From: Vagococcus silagei
GTDB taxonomy: Bacteria > Bacillota > Bacilli > Lactobacillales > Vagococcaceae
DNA length: 64,000 nt
NCBI RefSeq assembly: GCF_004795745.1
Contig: NZ_SDGV01000007.1
Span: forward strand, 1-64,000
Direction: 5' to 3'
Shown: piece after piece, positions 9,480 through 18,579 of the stretch
How positions within the stretch are numbered: the stretch's first letter is position 1
Layout: each line of letters opens with the position of its first letter
The notes under the pieces: model-generated
Told to the model about the DNA's origin: nothing
Seen by the model: only the letters and a program-made list of their open reading frames with translations
Database searches by the model: none
Made by a program: the position numbers and the translations under genes

Positions 9480-9677
9480 ATGGACTTTTTAGTCAAAGAG
9501 AATACCTTAATAATATTGTTAGGTATTGTGATGTATATTGTTGGAATTTTATTGCTAGTGACAACATTTAAAATTAAGAATGAAAGTAAAATTTTTAGGC
9601 CAGTTATATTTTTATTGGATATGTTGTTCCTTGCAAGTGGAATTTTTAGTACTTTATTTTTTGGAGTTAATTATTAA
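9480..9677 (+). CDS. Small two-helix membrane protein
   Basis: About 65 residues (74 if the in-frame ATG at 9453 is used). I prefer 9480 because AAGGG lies upstream, though spacing is loose. Two hydrophobic stretches (TLIILLGIVMYIVGILLLV and VIFLLDMLFLASGIFSTLFF) flank a short charged loop (KIKNESKIF). I do not recognise a family. It ends at a bidirectional terminator. Confidence 0.5.
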   Translation: MDFLVKENTLIILLGIVMYIVGILLLVTTFKIKNESKIFRPVIFLLDMLFLASGIFSTLFFGVNY

Positions 9678-9732
9678 AAACCTATAGAAGCAGAATTGTT
9701 GTCGTAATATGATTATGAATCTATAGGTTTTA
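9676..9732. terminator. Bidirectional terminator between convergent genes
   Basis: AAAACCTATAGA and TCTATAGGTTTTA pair across a loop; A and T runs on both sides serve the + strand small gene and the - strand permease. Confidence 0.7.
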
Positions 9733-9745
9733 TTTAATATAGCAA

Positions 9746-11173
9746 TTACATAGAAGTCACATCAATTGTGCCCATGAAAATCAGAACTAGAGCAATGATT
9801 GCTAAAACGCCTACAGTAATGGCTGCAATCCTTTCAACTGAGGTGAAGACCTTTTTCTGATTCTCTTTCCGAGCTTTGATGAATAGGAAAATGCCAGGTG
9901 CAAATAGTAGGGTGGTTACGAAAATGTATTCAAAACCTGAAGCGTATAAGCAATAGCCCATATAAATTGATGCGATTAAGCCAAGAACCACATTTTTATT
10001 GAAGAATGATTTTTCCCATTTGAGTGACAATTTAAATTGGCTGAGTGAGACAAAGAAATAAGGCACTAACATGGTACTAGATGCTAACATCGCCATGAAG
10101 TTATAGGCACTTGAGTTAATCAATAATGATAAGAAGAAAAATTGTACTAAGCCGTTACTGACAAGGAGTGCGGTAGTGGGTGCTTTATGTTTGTTTTCTC
10201 TTGCGAAAAATTTAGGGAAAATGGCATCAGTTGCCCCCTGGAATAAGATTTCGCCAGCAAACATTGTACAAGCAAACCAAGCACCGATTGCTGAGATGAT
10301 GACACCGGCATTGATTAAAATTGCGCCCCATTTACCCACAACACTTTCAAGCACTTGGGCCATTGCTGGTTTTGATAATTCAGCAATATCAGATTGTGAT
10401 AAAACTGCAAATGACAACACAGTCGCTAGTAAATAAATCGAAGTGATAATTGCAAAACTTAGAATAGTCGCTTTACCGACAATTTTTTTACTTTTAGCAC
10501 GTGCAGAGTAAACAATCGCGCCTTCAACCCCAACAAAAACCCAAACAGCAGACATCATCGCTTTTTTGATTTGAGGTGTCACTTCTGACCATTCAAAGTT
10601 ACCTGAGATGGTTCCCCAAACATTCTGTGTAAATAAATCATATTTGAAACCAATGATTAAACATAAAATAAAGATACCTAATGGAATCAATTTAGCAATG
10701 GTAATAAAACCATTGATTCGTGATGCAAAATTTGAACCTTTAAGAATTAGAAAATGCATGCCCCAGAGAAGTAAGGAAGCACCAAATACAGAATAGACAT
10801 TTTGTCCATCGCCAAAAATTGGGAAGAAATAACCTAAGGCACTAAATGCGAGCGAACCCAAGGCAACATTACCTAGGAAAATTGAAAACCAATAGCCTAA
10901 GGCACAGTTAAAACCAACGAAACTGCCAAAGCCTTCTTCGGCATAACTATAGATTCCAGCATCAAGATGAGGTAGTTTTTCGTTTAGGTTTTGTAAACAG
11001 AAAACAAAAATGCCCATCCCAATTCCTGAAATGATTAAAGCCACAGTTACAGGTCCAACCGATGCGACTTTAGCCATGTCAGACATTAAGTTAAAAATTC
11101 CCCCACCAATTACAGAACTCACGGTTAATGCGATGAGTCCTGCTAAACCGACTGAACTTTCTTTGTTACTCAT
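9746..11173 (-). CDS. APC-family basic amino acid antiporter (ArcD-like)
   Basis: 475 residues with about 12-13 transmembrane helices. The N-terminal VGLAGLIALTVSSVIGGGIFNLMSD carries the APC substrate-backbone motif (G.GIF) and is close to arginine/ornithine antiporters of the basic amino-acid/polyamine branch. It starts 2 bases after the racemase-like gene, so the two are co-transcribed. With a dimethylarginine hydrolase next door, the likely cargo is arginine, ornithine, citrulline or a methylated arginine; the exact one is inference. Confidence 0.82.
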   Translation of the reverse strand: MSNKESSVGLAGLIALTVSSVIGGGIFNLMSDMAKVASVGPVTVALIISGIGMGIFVFCLQNLNEKLPHLDAGIYSYAEEGFGSFVGFNCALGYWFSIFLGNVALGSLAFSALGYFFPIFGDGQNVYSVFGASLLLWGMHFLILKGSNFASRINGFITIAKLIPLGIFILCLIIGFKYDLFTQNVWGTISGNFEWSEVTPQIKKAMMSAVWVFVGVEGAIVYSARAKSKKIVGKATILSFAIITSIYLLATVLSFAVLSQSDIAELSKPAMAQVLESVVGKWGAILINAGVIISAIGAWFACTMFAGEILFQGATDAIFPKFFARENKHKAPTTALLVSNGLVQFFFLSLLINSSAYNFMAMLASSTMLVPYFFVSLSQFKLSLKWEKSFFNKNVVLGLIASIYMGYCLYASGFEYIFVTTLLFAPGIFLFIKARKENQKKVFTSVERIAAITVGVLAIIALVLIFMGTIDVTSM

Positions 11174-11175
11174 AA

Positions 11176-12273
11176 TTAACTAACCCCCTTAATAAATTTT
11201 TTGTAGACATATGGCGAACTTGTAGAATAGAGGAGCAATTCATATTCAATATTGAAGGATACAACATCGCCTATTTGATAATTTTTTTCTGAATTTGTAA
11301 TATCAATAATAGCATGATCGCTACTACCACCAATTAATTTGATTGCTGAATCATAAGGTACGAGCTTAGTTAAATCACCAAGGTCTTGTCTACCGATAGC
11401 AAGCAAGGCTCTTTTATGTGAGCCGATATCTTGATATTGCGCTTTGTTTCCAAAGGCATCGACAGTTATTGTTCCAATCGGGTGACTAGGTTTTTCTTTG
11501 ATTTCAATAATTTCTGCTTCAATTGTGAAGACGTCCCCGTGCATCTCAGGAAACGTATAGTCAAAGTAGTTTTCCATGTCTCTTAAAAAGAGGTTGTCGC
11601 CAATACGAAGGTGATTAATCCCTTTAGGTAGGGAACCGTTTAAGAGAAGTGGTACACTAGTTGATGCCCCTCCAGAGACAATCCCAAGTGGCCGCTCGAT
11701 TCTCCGTTCAATTTCTGCGGCTAAATCCGTGAGTCGCCCTAAGTTGGTTTGATCGGGTTGAACTGAACCGTAGCAACCGAGATTGGTTCCAATACCTCGG
11801 AGATGTACATGTTCTAAATTATTTTCCACAAGTATTGCTGCTTCAAAAAGATGTTCATCTTCAAAAAATCCTTCACGCAGGTCACCTAAATCAACCATCA
11901 GAATGACATCGTGTGTGGTGTTTAGTTTTTGACAACAGTCATTGATGGCTTTAAGTGTTGTGATTTCAGTATTGAGGCTGATATCACTACATAAAATCAT
12001 CCGTTCTAATTCACTTAACATAGGGATACGTAGCATTAACGTTTCAATTTCAGGATGTTGGTTTTTAACTTGTTCAAGTTGACTAAGACGAGAAGATGAC
12101 AAGGAGCAAAGACCACCAGCGACAAGTGTATCAATAATTTCTGGTAAAGCATTAACCCCTTTAACAACCCCAGAAATTGTGACACCATTTTCTTTTGCTT
12201 TGCCTAAAAGTGTTTCAACATTACTTTTTAATTTAATTAAGTCGATGACAGTTCGTGGATAGAGATTTTCCAA
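11176..12273 (-). CDS. PLP-dependent ornithine/alanine racemase-like protein
   Basis: 365 residues with a TTG start at 12273 behind AAAGGAG. It has an N-terminal alanine-racemase-type TIM barrel: VSGVVKGVNALPE (SGVVK..) holds the PLP lysine, LMVDLGDLREGFF and GIVSGGASTS fit the phosphate-binding face. The C-terminal part is shorter and unlike the classical Alr domain. This matches the ornithine-racemase/YhfX-like branch rather than housekeeping Alr. It precedes the ArcD-like permease by 2 bases and follows the DDAH gene, from which a strong terminator separates it. Interconversion of L- and D-ornithine or a related basic amino acid is the best guess. Confidence 0.75.
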   Translation of the reverse strand: MENLYPRTVIDLIKLKSNVETLLGKAKENGVTISGVVKGVNALPEIIDTLVAGGLCSLSSSRLSQLEQVKNQHPEIETLMLRIPMLSELERMILCSDISLNTEITTLKAINDCCQKLNTTHDVILMVDLGDLREGFFEDEHLFEAAILVENNLEHVHLRGIGTNLGCYGSVQPDQTNLGRLTDLAAEIERRIERPLGIVSGGASTSVPLLLNGSLPKGINHLRIGDNLFLRDMENYFDYTFPEMHGDVFTIEAEIIEIKEKPSHPIGTITVDAFGNKAQYQDIGSHKRALLAIGRQDLGDLTKLVPYDSAIKLIGGSSDHAIIDITNSEKNYQIGDVVSFNIEYELLLYSTSSPYVYKKFIKGVS

Positions 12274-12301
12274 GACAAAAACTCCTTTCTATTCTTTAAA
12301 A

Positions 12302-12344
12302 AATAGGGTCTGATTAAAACTCACGTTTTAAATCAGGCCCTATT
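12302..12344. terminator. Strong hairpin terminator between DDAH and racemase genes
   Basis: AATAGGGTCTGATTAAAAC pairs with GTTTTAAATCAGGCCCTATT; on the - strand it is followed by TTTTTT. It may be partial, since no clear separate promoter for the downstream pair is visible between it and 12273. Confidence 0.85.
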
Positions 12345-12372
12345 AATGTAAACAAAGTAATGATTTGATGGA

Positions 12373-13140
12373 TTAGAAGCGTAGTGACAAGCAGCTCAAG
12401 CCACCATCAATTTTACGATACTCAGAAGTATCGACAACCAATACTTTGTACCCAAGCGCCTCAATTTTTTCTTGTACATTTGGATATCCTTCTGGAACTA
12501 AAACATAGCCGTTCATCCAAATACAATTTGCTCCATATGCTTCTTTCATTTCAACTTCAACACGATTAAATTTTTCAAACTCGGCAGCTGTTTTAAATTC
12601 ACCAGCAACGAGTAAATTATTATTTTCTAAGTAAGCTAAACCAGTTTTTAGATGTAGCATCTCGCTCATTTGAACGACTTGACCAGATAAGCCATGCTTT
12701 TCTAAAATAGCAATCATTTGACGTGCACCCTCAGCATTTGTTCTTGCTGATTCGCCAATGTAGAAGTGATCGCCAACCATCATAATGTCGCCAGCTTCAA
12801 TTGTTCCTGGCGCTTCGATGTATTCAATTACATCATAGAACTTTTTAAGTGCCGCAATCATATCTGGTAGTGCAGCTTCTTCGCGACGAGTTTCTGCACC
12901 AGGACGAGTAATGATTGCACATTTACTTGTACACAACGCAACATCTTCAACGAAACAAGAGTCTGGAAATTCTTCGACAGGTCCTAAAACAGTTACATTA
13001 ACACCAGTTTTTGTCAAAGCGCTTACATAATTTTCGTGCTGAACTAAGGCTTTCTCGTAAATTGGCTTACCTTCATCTGCACTTGTAATTCCTTCAGAAA
13101 TTGATGGTGATGGGATACGGACAATAACATTTTTGAACAT
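12373..13140 (-). CDS. Dimethylarginine dimethylaminohydrolase (DDAH)-type amidinohydrolase
   Basis: 255 residues, the DDAH length. Catalytic landmarks are present: PDSCFVEDVAL (substrate Asp/Glu), EAGDIMMVG, the active His in MLHLKTGLAYL, and the nucleophilic Cys near the end in DGGLSCLSLRF. DDAH converts N-omega-methylated arginines to citrulline plus methylamine or dimethylamine. Arginine deiminase is less likely because that enzyme is about 410 residues and has an extra helical domain. The promoter carries a palindrome over its -10 box and the divergent GntR gene starts 142 bases upstream. Confidence 0.85.
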   Translation of the reverse strand: MFKNVIVRIPSPSISEGITSADEGKPIYEKALVQHENYVSALTKTGVNVTVLGPVEEFPDSCFVEDVALCTSKCAIITRPGAETRREEAALPDMIAALKKFYDVIEYIEAPGTIEAGDIMMVGDHFYIGESARTNAEGARQMIAILEKHGLSGQVVQMSEMLHLKTGLAYLENNNLLVAGEFKTAAEFEKFNRVEVEMKEAYGANCIWMNGYVLVPEGYPNVQEKIEALGYKVLVVDTSEYRKIDGGLSCLSLRF

Positions 13141-13174
13141 TGAAATTCCCTCTTTCTTATTTAATTTAGCTTTC

Positions 13175-13187
13175 GTATATAATATAC
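13175..13187. promoter_or_regulatory. Palindromic operator over the DDAH promoter
   Basis: GTATATAATATAC is a perfect 13-base palindrome. It overlaps the - strand -10 box (TATATT, 13181-13186), whose TTGACT -35 lies at 13204-13209 with a 17-base spacer. Position and symmetry fit a binding site for the adjacent GntR protein. Confidence 0.6.
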
Positions 13188-13281
13188 AATCGATAATTAG
13201 TTAAGTCAAGTCAATTTTTAAATAAAATATATATGGCTTTAATTTGTAGTATAATAAGAGGATGGATAAGGAGCGAAAACA

Positions 13282-13911
13282 ATGATTAAAGAAAAAGTGT
13301 ATCAATTTATTTCGGAAGAAATAATCCGAGGGAATTTTAAAAAAGATGATCGGTTGGTTGAACAATATATCGCCGAACATTTAAATATAAGTCGAACACC
13401 AGTTAGAGAAGCAATGTTTCTCTTAACCGCAGACGATATTTTAGAGCATGAACCACGTAAAGGGTTTCGTTTAAAGAAATACACGGCCAGTGATATGGAG
13501 GAGATTTATGAAATCATTGGCACACTGGATGGTAAAATTGCGGAATTGACGTGTGGTTTGTTGACAGAAGAAGACTATTCAACGATGGATTTCTTGATTA
13601 AAGCGATGGAAGCAGCAATCGATAACGAGTTGTATATTAAATACAATGACCTGCAATATGAATTCCATTCACAGTATATTAATAAATGTAAAAATCAAAA
13701 ACTCATTCAAGAAATCAATAAAATGAAGCGTTTGTTTATTGGGAAAGAATATAATATTGGGGACGATACGATTAAAGAAACGTTGTATCATACTAATGCT
13801 GAGCATCAGAAAATTCTTGAATTGTTCAAAGCACAAGATGCTGCTGCAGTACGGTATTTTATTGAGAAAACGCATTGGCGTGCGGATAATGCCCAATACG
13901 ACATTTGGTAA
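13282..13911 (+). CDS. GntR/FadR-family transcriptional regulator
   Basis: 209 residues. The N-terminal winged helix includes the GntR signature NISRTPVREAMFLL (about 37-50) and EPRKGFRLKKY. The C-terminal all-helical FCD domain carries the probable metal/ligand residues Asp/His (EFHSQYINK and the HTNAEHQKILELF region). AAGGAG precedes the ATG. Divergent from the DDAH gene, so it probably controls the amino-acid cluster in response to a carboxylate or amino-acid ligand. Confidence 0.85.
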   Translation: MIKEKVYQFISEEIIRGNFKKDDRLVEQYIAEHLNISRTPVREAMFLLTADDILEHEPRKGFRLKKYTASDMEEIYEIIGTLDGKIAELTCGLLTEEDYSTMDFLIKAMEAAIDNELYIKYNDLQYEFHSQYINKCKNQKLIQEINKMKRLFIGKEYNIGDDTIKETLYHTNAEHQKILELFKAQDAAAVRYFIEKTHWRADNAQYDIW

Positions 13912-13914
13912 AAT

Positions 13915-13943
13915 AAAAAACGTAATGTCGTTAAACATTACGT
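13915..13943. terminator. Bidirectional terminator between GntR gene and menA
   Basis: CGTAATGT/ACATTACG stem with flanking A and T runs between convergent genes. Confidence 0.8.
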
Positions 13944-13956
13944 TTGTGATTAGTTA

Positions 13957-14859
13957 TTAAAGAAATAAACCGACGAAAAAGAGAATCATTTGAACGGAGA
14001 TGAATAGGCCTAGATTTTGAATTGCTAGAGGAAAAGTCTCTAATTTATTTGGCTTTATGCTGTAACGTTGCGTATTTTTCCAAATTTTTGGAAAGATTAA
14101 CCAAATAAATAGCAGTGTCCAAGGCACAATTTTTAAAGCGACATTAAGTGTTGTTGTTAAAAATGCAATGATGACTAGGGTTTTAAATAGATGCAATGCG
14201 TTTTTCTCGCCGATATAGTGAACGAGTGTATGACGATTGTTAAGTCTATCTTCTTCTAGGTCACAAGTATTGTTTGCTAACATCAGGTTTGCAATCGCGC
14301 AGGCACTTGGCAATGTGAACAATAAAATAGGCCAAAGAAAACTAAAATTAAAGTTTACTTGCGATCTGACATTAAGATAAATACAAATGATTGGAATAAT
14401 TGTCCCCATAGTAAAACCTGAAGCAATTTCACCAACTGGTAAGGTTGAAAGTGGCTTTGGACCAGCGGAATAAAAAATGCCAACCGCAAAACTAAAAATT
14501 CCTAACCAAAGGACAATCCAAGACGTGCGATAAGCGAGATAAAGACCAAGTAGTGACGAAACTAAGATAAAACTAATAATCAGATTACGAATAAGCGGTA
14601 CCGATAATTTTTCGCGGCCAATTATATTTGTTTCTTCTTTATAGTCATGAACGTCAGTGGCACGATGAAAATCCATATAATTATCTAAAATATCAACAGC
14701 CATATTGAAAATGACCATTGAGATGAAAAATAATAGCATATTACTTAAAGAAAGTTGTTGATAATGGTACCATGAGTAAAGCATTCCAAGTGCAAAAGGA
14801 AAAATACTCGCACTTTTGGCTTTTAACTCAACCAATTCAGCAAAGATTTTAAAATTCAT
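13957..14859 (-). CDS. menA: 1,4-dihydroxy-2-naphthoate polyprenyltransferase
   Basis: 300 residues, UbiA superfamily, about 8-9 transmembrane helices. The first Asp-rich motif is DILDNYMDFHRATD (about 57-70) and the second is NNTCDLEEDRLNNRHT (about 195-210). It joins a polyprenyl chain to DHNA to make demethylmenaquinone. It stands divergent from the polyprenyl diphosphate synthase gene at 14954, whose product is its co-substrate; this pairing is typical of lactic acid bacteria that make demethylmenaquinone. Confidence 0.88.
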   Translation of the reverse strand: MNFKIFAELVELKAKSASIFPFALGMLYSWYHYQQLSLSNMLLFFISMVIFNMAVDILDNYMDFHRATDVHDYKEETNIIGREKLSVPLIRNLIISFILVSSLLGLYLAYRTSWIVLWLGIFSFAVGIFYSAGPKPLSTLPVGEIASGFTMGTIIPIICIYLNVRSQVNFNFSFLWPILLFTLPSACAIANLMLANNTCDLEEDRLNNRHTLVHYIGEKNALHLFKTLVIIAFLTTTLNVALKIVPWTLLFIWLIFPKIWKNTQRYSIKPNKLETFPLAIQNLGLFISVQMILFFVGLFL

Positions 14860-14953
14860 AATAAACTCCTTAACATTTTCTACTCTGTTTATTATACTGT
14901 TAGTGGAAAGATTTTGAAAGTATTCAAACTGTTAGGGGTTATAGGAGGTACAA

Positions 14954-15934
14954 ATGTCGATTCATCCGTTATGGGATCAATACCCAGAGATTAAAGAAGA
15001 ATTATTGGAAACACGCAAAGTCATGGATAAAGTTGTGAAAATTCGTAATAAAGAAATTACAAGTGCTTTGCAATTGCTACTAGGTTCTGGTGGTAAACTA
15101 TTAAGACCAGCCTTTTTTTTACTATTTTCAAAATTTGGAGAAGTAGAATCGGTTAAAAAAACACAACGCATGGCAGCCTCTTTAGAAATACTACATGTTG
15201 CAACGCTAATTCATGATGATGTGATTGACGATTCGCCGATGCGACGTTCTGTACCGTCCATTCAAGCTGTCTATGGTAAAGATATTGCTGTTTATACTGG
15301 GGATTTATTATTTACGATTTATTTTCATCTACTTGCTACATCAGCTAAAGATTCTAAATTAATAGAATTGAATGCACATAGTATGAAGCGAGTCTTAGTT
15401 GGTGAACTTGATCAAATGAATTTACGCTACAACATGAATATAACAACAAAACAATATTTTCAACATATTAAAGGAAAAACCGCGCAACTTTTTGAGTTTT
15501 CGTGTCTGGAAGGTGCGTATTATGCAGATTGTCCTCGTAGCATTCAACTTCAGGCCAAACGAATTGGTTACAATATTGGCATGGCCTTCCAAATTATGGA
15601 TGATATTTTAGACTATCAAGCAACCAGTGAGGAAATGAATAAACCGGTTTTTGAAGATTTACGAAATGGATATTATACGTTACCTTTAATTCTAGCAATG
15701 GAAAAAAATCGCGACGCTTTTATCCCATTATTAAGTAAAAAGGATGAACTTAGTGATGAGGAACTTGTACAAGCCCATCAATTAATTATTGAAAATGGTG
15801 GCATTGAAGCAGCAGAAAAAATTGCTGGACGCTTTACTGATAAGGCTTTAAAGGGCATCTTAAGTTTACCGGATATCCCGGAACGACAAGTTTTATATGA
15901 AGTAACAGAAAAATTATTACGTCGAAATAATTAA
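14954..15934 (+). CDS. Polyprenyl diphosphate synthase (menaquinone side chain)
   Basis: 326 residues, trans-isoprenyl synthase family. First Asp-rich motif LIHDDVIDDSPMRR, second MDDILDYQ; the substrate Arg pair follows each as usual. Length and sequence fit the long-chain (hepta- to nonaprenyl) catalytic subunits such as HepT rather than IspA. Divergent from menA, so both likely serve demethylmenaquinone. The ATG has AGGAGG at proper distance. Confidence 0.85.
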   Translation: MSIHPLWDQYPEIKEELLETRKVMDKVVKIRNKEITSALQLLLGSGGKLLRPAFFLLFSKFGEVESVKKTQRMAASLEILHVATLIHDDVIDDSPMRRSVPSIQAVYGKDIAVYTGDLLFTIYFHLLATSAKDSKLIELNAHSMKRVLVGELDQMNLRYNMNITTKQYFQHIKGKTAQLFEFSCLEGAYYADCPRSIQLQAKRIGYNIGMAFQIMDDILDYQATSEEMNKPVFEDLRNGYYTLPLILAMEKNRDAFIPLLSKKDELSDEELVQAHQLIIENGGIEAAEKIAGRFTDKALKGILSLPDIPERQVLYEVTEKLLRRNN

Positions 15935-15942
15935 CAATTAAT

Positions 15943-15989
15943 AAAACGCGAGATGGTTTGCAGGAGCTGATTATCTCGCGTTTCGTTTT
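15943..15989 (+). terminator. Hairpin between prenyl synthase and queH
   Basis: AAACGCGAGAT and ATCTCGCGTTT pair, followed by CGTTTT. It ends only 14 bases before queH, so it probably acts as a terminator or attenuator. Confidence 0.7.
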
Positions 15990-16002
15990 AAAGGAGAATA
16001 AA

Positions 16003-16737
16003 ATGTCTGAAGATGCATTAGAAATAATTAATGGTTTATCACCCAATCAAAAAATAAACTATGATAAAACGTTAAAAACTTTGATAAAGAAATGGGAAAA
16101 AAAGGAGGCACGTCCTAAAATTTTATTGCATAGTTGCTGTGCACCGTGTAGTACCTATTGTTTAGAATATATGACGGATTTGGCTGATATTACGATTTAT
16201 TTTGCCAATTCAAATATTCACCCGAAAGTAGAATACTTACGTCGCGAACAAGTGCAAAAAGATTTTATTGCCCAATTTAACGAAAAAAATAATAAGCAGG
16301 TTCAATTTTTAGCTGCACCCTATGAACCTCAAAAATTTATGAAAATGGTGAGAGATCAAGAGTTAACGCAAGAACCAGAGGGTGGAAAAAGATGTTCAGC
16401 TTGTTTTCAAATGCGCTTAGATTTAGTGGCAGAAAAAGCTCAAGAATTAGATTTTGATTATTTTGGTAGTGCATTGACGTTGTCACCTAAAAAAAACAGT
16501 CAGCTAATTAATACGATTGGCTTTGATATTCAAAAGTTTTATGATGTGAATTATTTACCAAGTGATTTTAAAAAGAATAAAGGGTATGAACGTTCCTTAG
16601 AAATGTGCCGTGAGTATGATATCTATCGTCAATGTTATTGTGGTTGTGTTTTTGCAGCTCAAGACCAAGGTGTTGATTTTAAACAAGTCACACAAGACGC
16701 TAAAGAATATTTAGAAAAGAGAAGGCCAGAAGCTTAG
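16003..16737 (+). CDS. queH: Epoxyqueuosine reductase QueH
   Basis: 244 residues from ATG 16003 (AAGGAG upstream; an in-frame TTG 45 bases earlier lies in the hairpin). DUF208/QueH cysteines are present: HSCCAPCSTY, GGKRCSACFQMRL and CREYDIYRQCYCGCVFA, ligands for the Fe-S cluster and second metal. It reduces epoxyqueuosine to queuosine in tRNA, replacing QueG. Confidence 0.92.
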   Translation: MSEDALEIINGLSPNQKINYDKTLKTLIKKWEKKEARPKILLHSCCAPCSTYCLEYMTDLADITIYFANSNIHPKVEYLRREQVQKDFIAQFNEKNNKQVQFLAAPYEPQKFMKMVRDQELTQEPEGGKRCSACFQMRLDLVAEKAQELDFDYFGSALTLSPKKNSQLINTIGFDIQKFYDVNYLPSDFKKNKGYERSLEMCREYDIYRQCYCGCVFAAQDQGVDFKQVTQDAKEYLEKRRPEA

Positions 16738-16835
16738 TTGAAAAAATAAACACAATTAGGTAAAATGACGGATTACGTTTATAATGATAGTAACGTTAAG
16801 AAAGCATTTAAGAAAAGTTGAAGAGGGTGAAAGAA

Positions 16836-17894
16836 ATGATTGAGCTATGGCATAGATTTACAGAAAATACCGCCTTAAGAAGAACAGTTGTTTTAGTTGC
16901 TTTATGTCTTGTTCTCTATTGGGTGAGAGGGATCATTAGTTTATTATTACTAACTTTTATTTTTACTTATTTGATGATCCGTTTAATTGGCATCATACAT
17001 AAGTTTAGTCGGATTCCGGAGAAAATCGTGGCTGTACTGGTGTATCTGATAGTACTGATTTTTCTATATTTTTCAATCACTATTTATGTACCAAAATTAT
17101 TTTCTCAAACACTGACGATGATTGAAGAAGTTGTTTCTTTCTATCAGAAAATGAGTAAGAGTACTGACAATAAGCTTGTCGACTGGGTTTTTTCAGTCGT
17201 GAGTATCTCAGAAATCAAGCAACAATTAACATCAGGTGTTAAAGTTGTCTTTACAACCATTACGAGTATTGGTTCGATGGGATTAACATTCTTTATGTCA
17301 CTTATTTTAAGCTTCTTTTTCATTATTGAAAAAGAATGGGTGGAATCTTTTGGACGCGGCTTTTTCCAAAGTAAAATAAAAACAATCAGTCAAGATATTG
17401 CTTTTCTTGGTAAGAAGTTTGTCGATACATTTGGTGTCGTGATTGAAGCACAGTTTATTATTGCTTGTGTGAACACTTTGCTAACAACAATCGGTCTTTT
17501 GATTATGAAATTTCCTCAAAATCAGATGCTCAGTTTAGCATTAATGATTTTTATCTTTAGTTTAATTCCGGTAGCAGGTGTGATTATCTCGTGTGTGCCA
17601 CTTAGTTTGATTGCTTATACAATTGGTGGTATTCAAGATGTGGTCTATGTTTTAATCATGATTACCTTAATTCATGCATTAGAGTCATATCTATTAAATC
17701 CTAAGTTAATGAGTAGTAAAACAGATTTGCCAGTTTTCTTTGTTTTTATTGTTTTAATGATTTCACAAAAATTCTTTGGCGTCTGGGGCTTGATTGTCGG
17801 TATTCCTGTTTTCGTCTTTGTGCTTGATTTATTGGGCGTGAAAAGTGAGAAACCGCATCAGCAGAAAAAAATAAAACTATTATCTAAAACATAA
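16836..17894 (+). CDS. AI-2E (YdgG/TqsA) family transporter
   Basis: 352 residues from ATG 16836 (GAGGGTG upstream). It has the typical layout of this family: two N-terminal helices pairs (about 20-85), a soluble helical stretch (100-150), then five to six C-terminal helices including the conserved LLNPKLMSSK region. Members are autoinducer-2 exporters or ion antiporters; the substrate is unassigned. Confidence 0.82.
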   Translation: MIELWHRFTENTALRRTVVLVALCLVLYWVRGIISLLLLTFIFTYLMIRLIGIIHKFSRIPEKIVAVLVYLIVLIFLYFSITIYVPKLFSQTLTMIEEVVSFYQKMSKSTDNKLVDWVFSVVSISEIKQQLTSGVKVVFTTITSIGSMGLTFFMSLILSFFFIIEKEWVESFGRGFFQSKIKTISQDIAFLGKKFVDTFGVVIEAQFIIACVNTLLTTIGLLIMKFPQNQMLSLALMIFIFSLIPVAGVIISCVPLSLIAYTIGGIQDVVYVLIMITLIHALESYLLNPKLMSSKTDLPVFFVFIVLMISQKFFGVWGLIVGIPVFVFVLDLLGVKSEKPHQQKKIKLLSKT

Positions 17895-17942
17895 AAAAAT
17901 CGTTGTCTCAAGCACTAATCTGTGCGAGACAACGATTTTTTA
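17893..17942. terminator. Bidirectional terminator
   Basis: AAAAAATCGTTGTCTC and GAGACAACGATTTTTT form a perfect stem between convergent genes. Confidence 0.9.
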
Positions 17943-17945
17943 TTA

Positions 17946-18482
17946 CTATAGATCAAATTTTCTAAGTCTAAAGTATGTAATTAACTCAGATACACCAGAG
18001 AATAATAGTAAGAATCCAATAAAGTTGTAGAAAATTAGTTTTGTTTCAAATGGTTTGAAACAGATAACTAAACCAACGATAACAAGGATAATACCATAAA
18101 TTAAAATTGGAATCCAAGGGACATTAACATAGCTTTTAAGATTGATAGCCTGGCTAATCTTGTAAATACCACTTACTAGGACAATGATGCCGATAAAGAC
18201 AGCAAGCATGCTAACAAGTGTGTTGGCAAACAAAAAGATGAATAATGCGAAGCCGAGGTAGCACACCGCGCCAATCAATTTTAAATTAGGTCCTTGTGTT
18301 TTTATTCGCAATGCTTCAACTAAACTAATTATTCCTAGAACAAAGTTGTAACCAGCAATAATATATACCAATAAATTAAAGACACCGAATGGATTTAAGA
18401 GTGTTGCAATCCCTAAAGAGATGAAGGCAATACTTCTAATAATCGCAAACTTTTTAAAGGTATTAAAGACTGAAGATATCAT
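17946..18482 (-). CDS. DUF308/HdeD-like membrane protein
   Basis: 178 residues with six predicted membrane helices in paired repeats (GIATLLNPFGVFNLLVYIIAGY and GLVICFKPFETKLIFYNFIGF halves), as in the HdeD/DUF308 family. Function unknown; family members are often linked to acid or envelope stress. AAAGGAGG precedes the ATG. Confidence 0.72.
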   Translation of the reverse strand: MISSVFNTFKKFAIIRSIAFISLGIATLLNPFGVFNLLVYIIAGYNFVLGIISLVEALRIKTQGPNLKLIGAVCYLGFALFIFLFANTLVSMLAVFIGIIVLVSGIYKISQAINLKSYVNVPWIPILIYGIILVIVGLVICFKPFETKLIFYNFIGFLLLFSGVSELITYFRLRKFDL

Positions 18483-18579
18483 AATAGTGAACCTCCTTTT
18501 ATAGATAACTTAACTCACTTATTATAAAACAAAAACAATTAGATTGTCTAATATTTTTCAAGTAAGTCAATATTTATCT

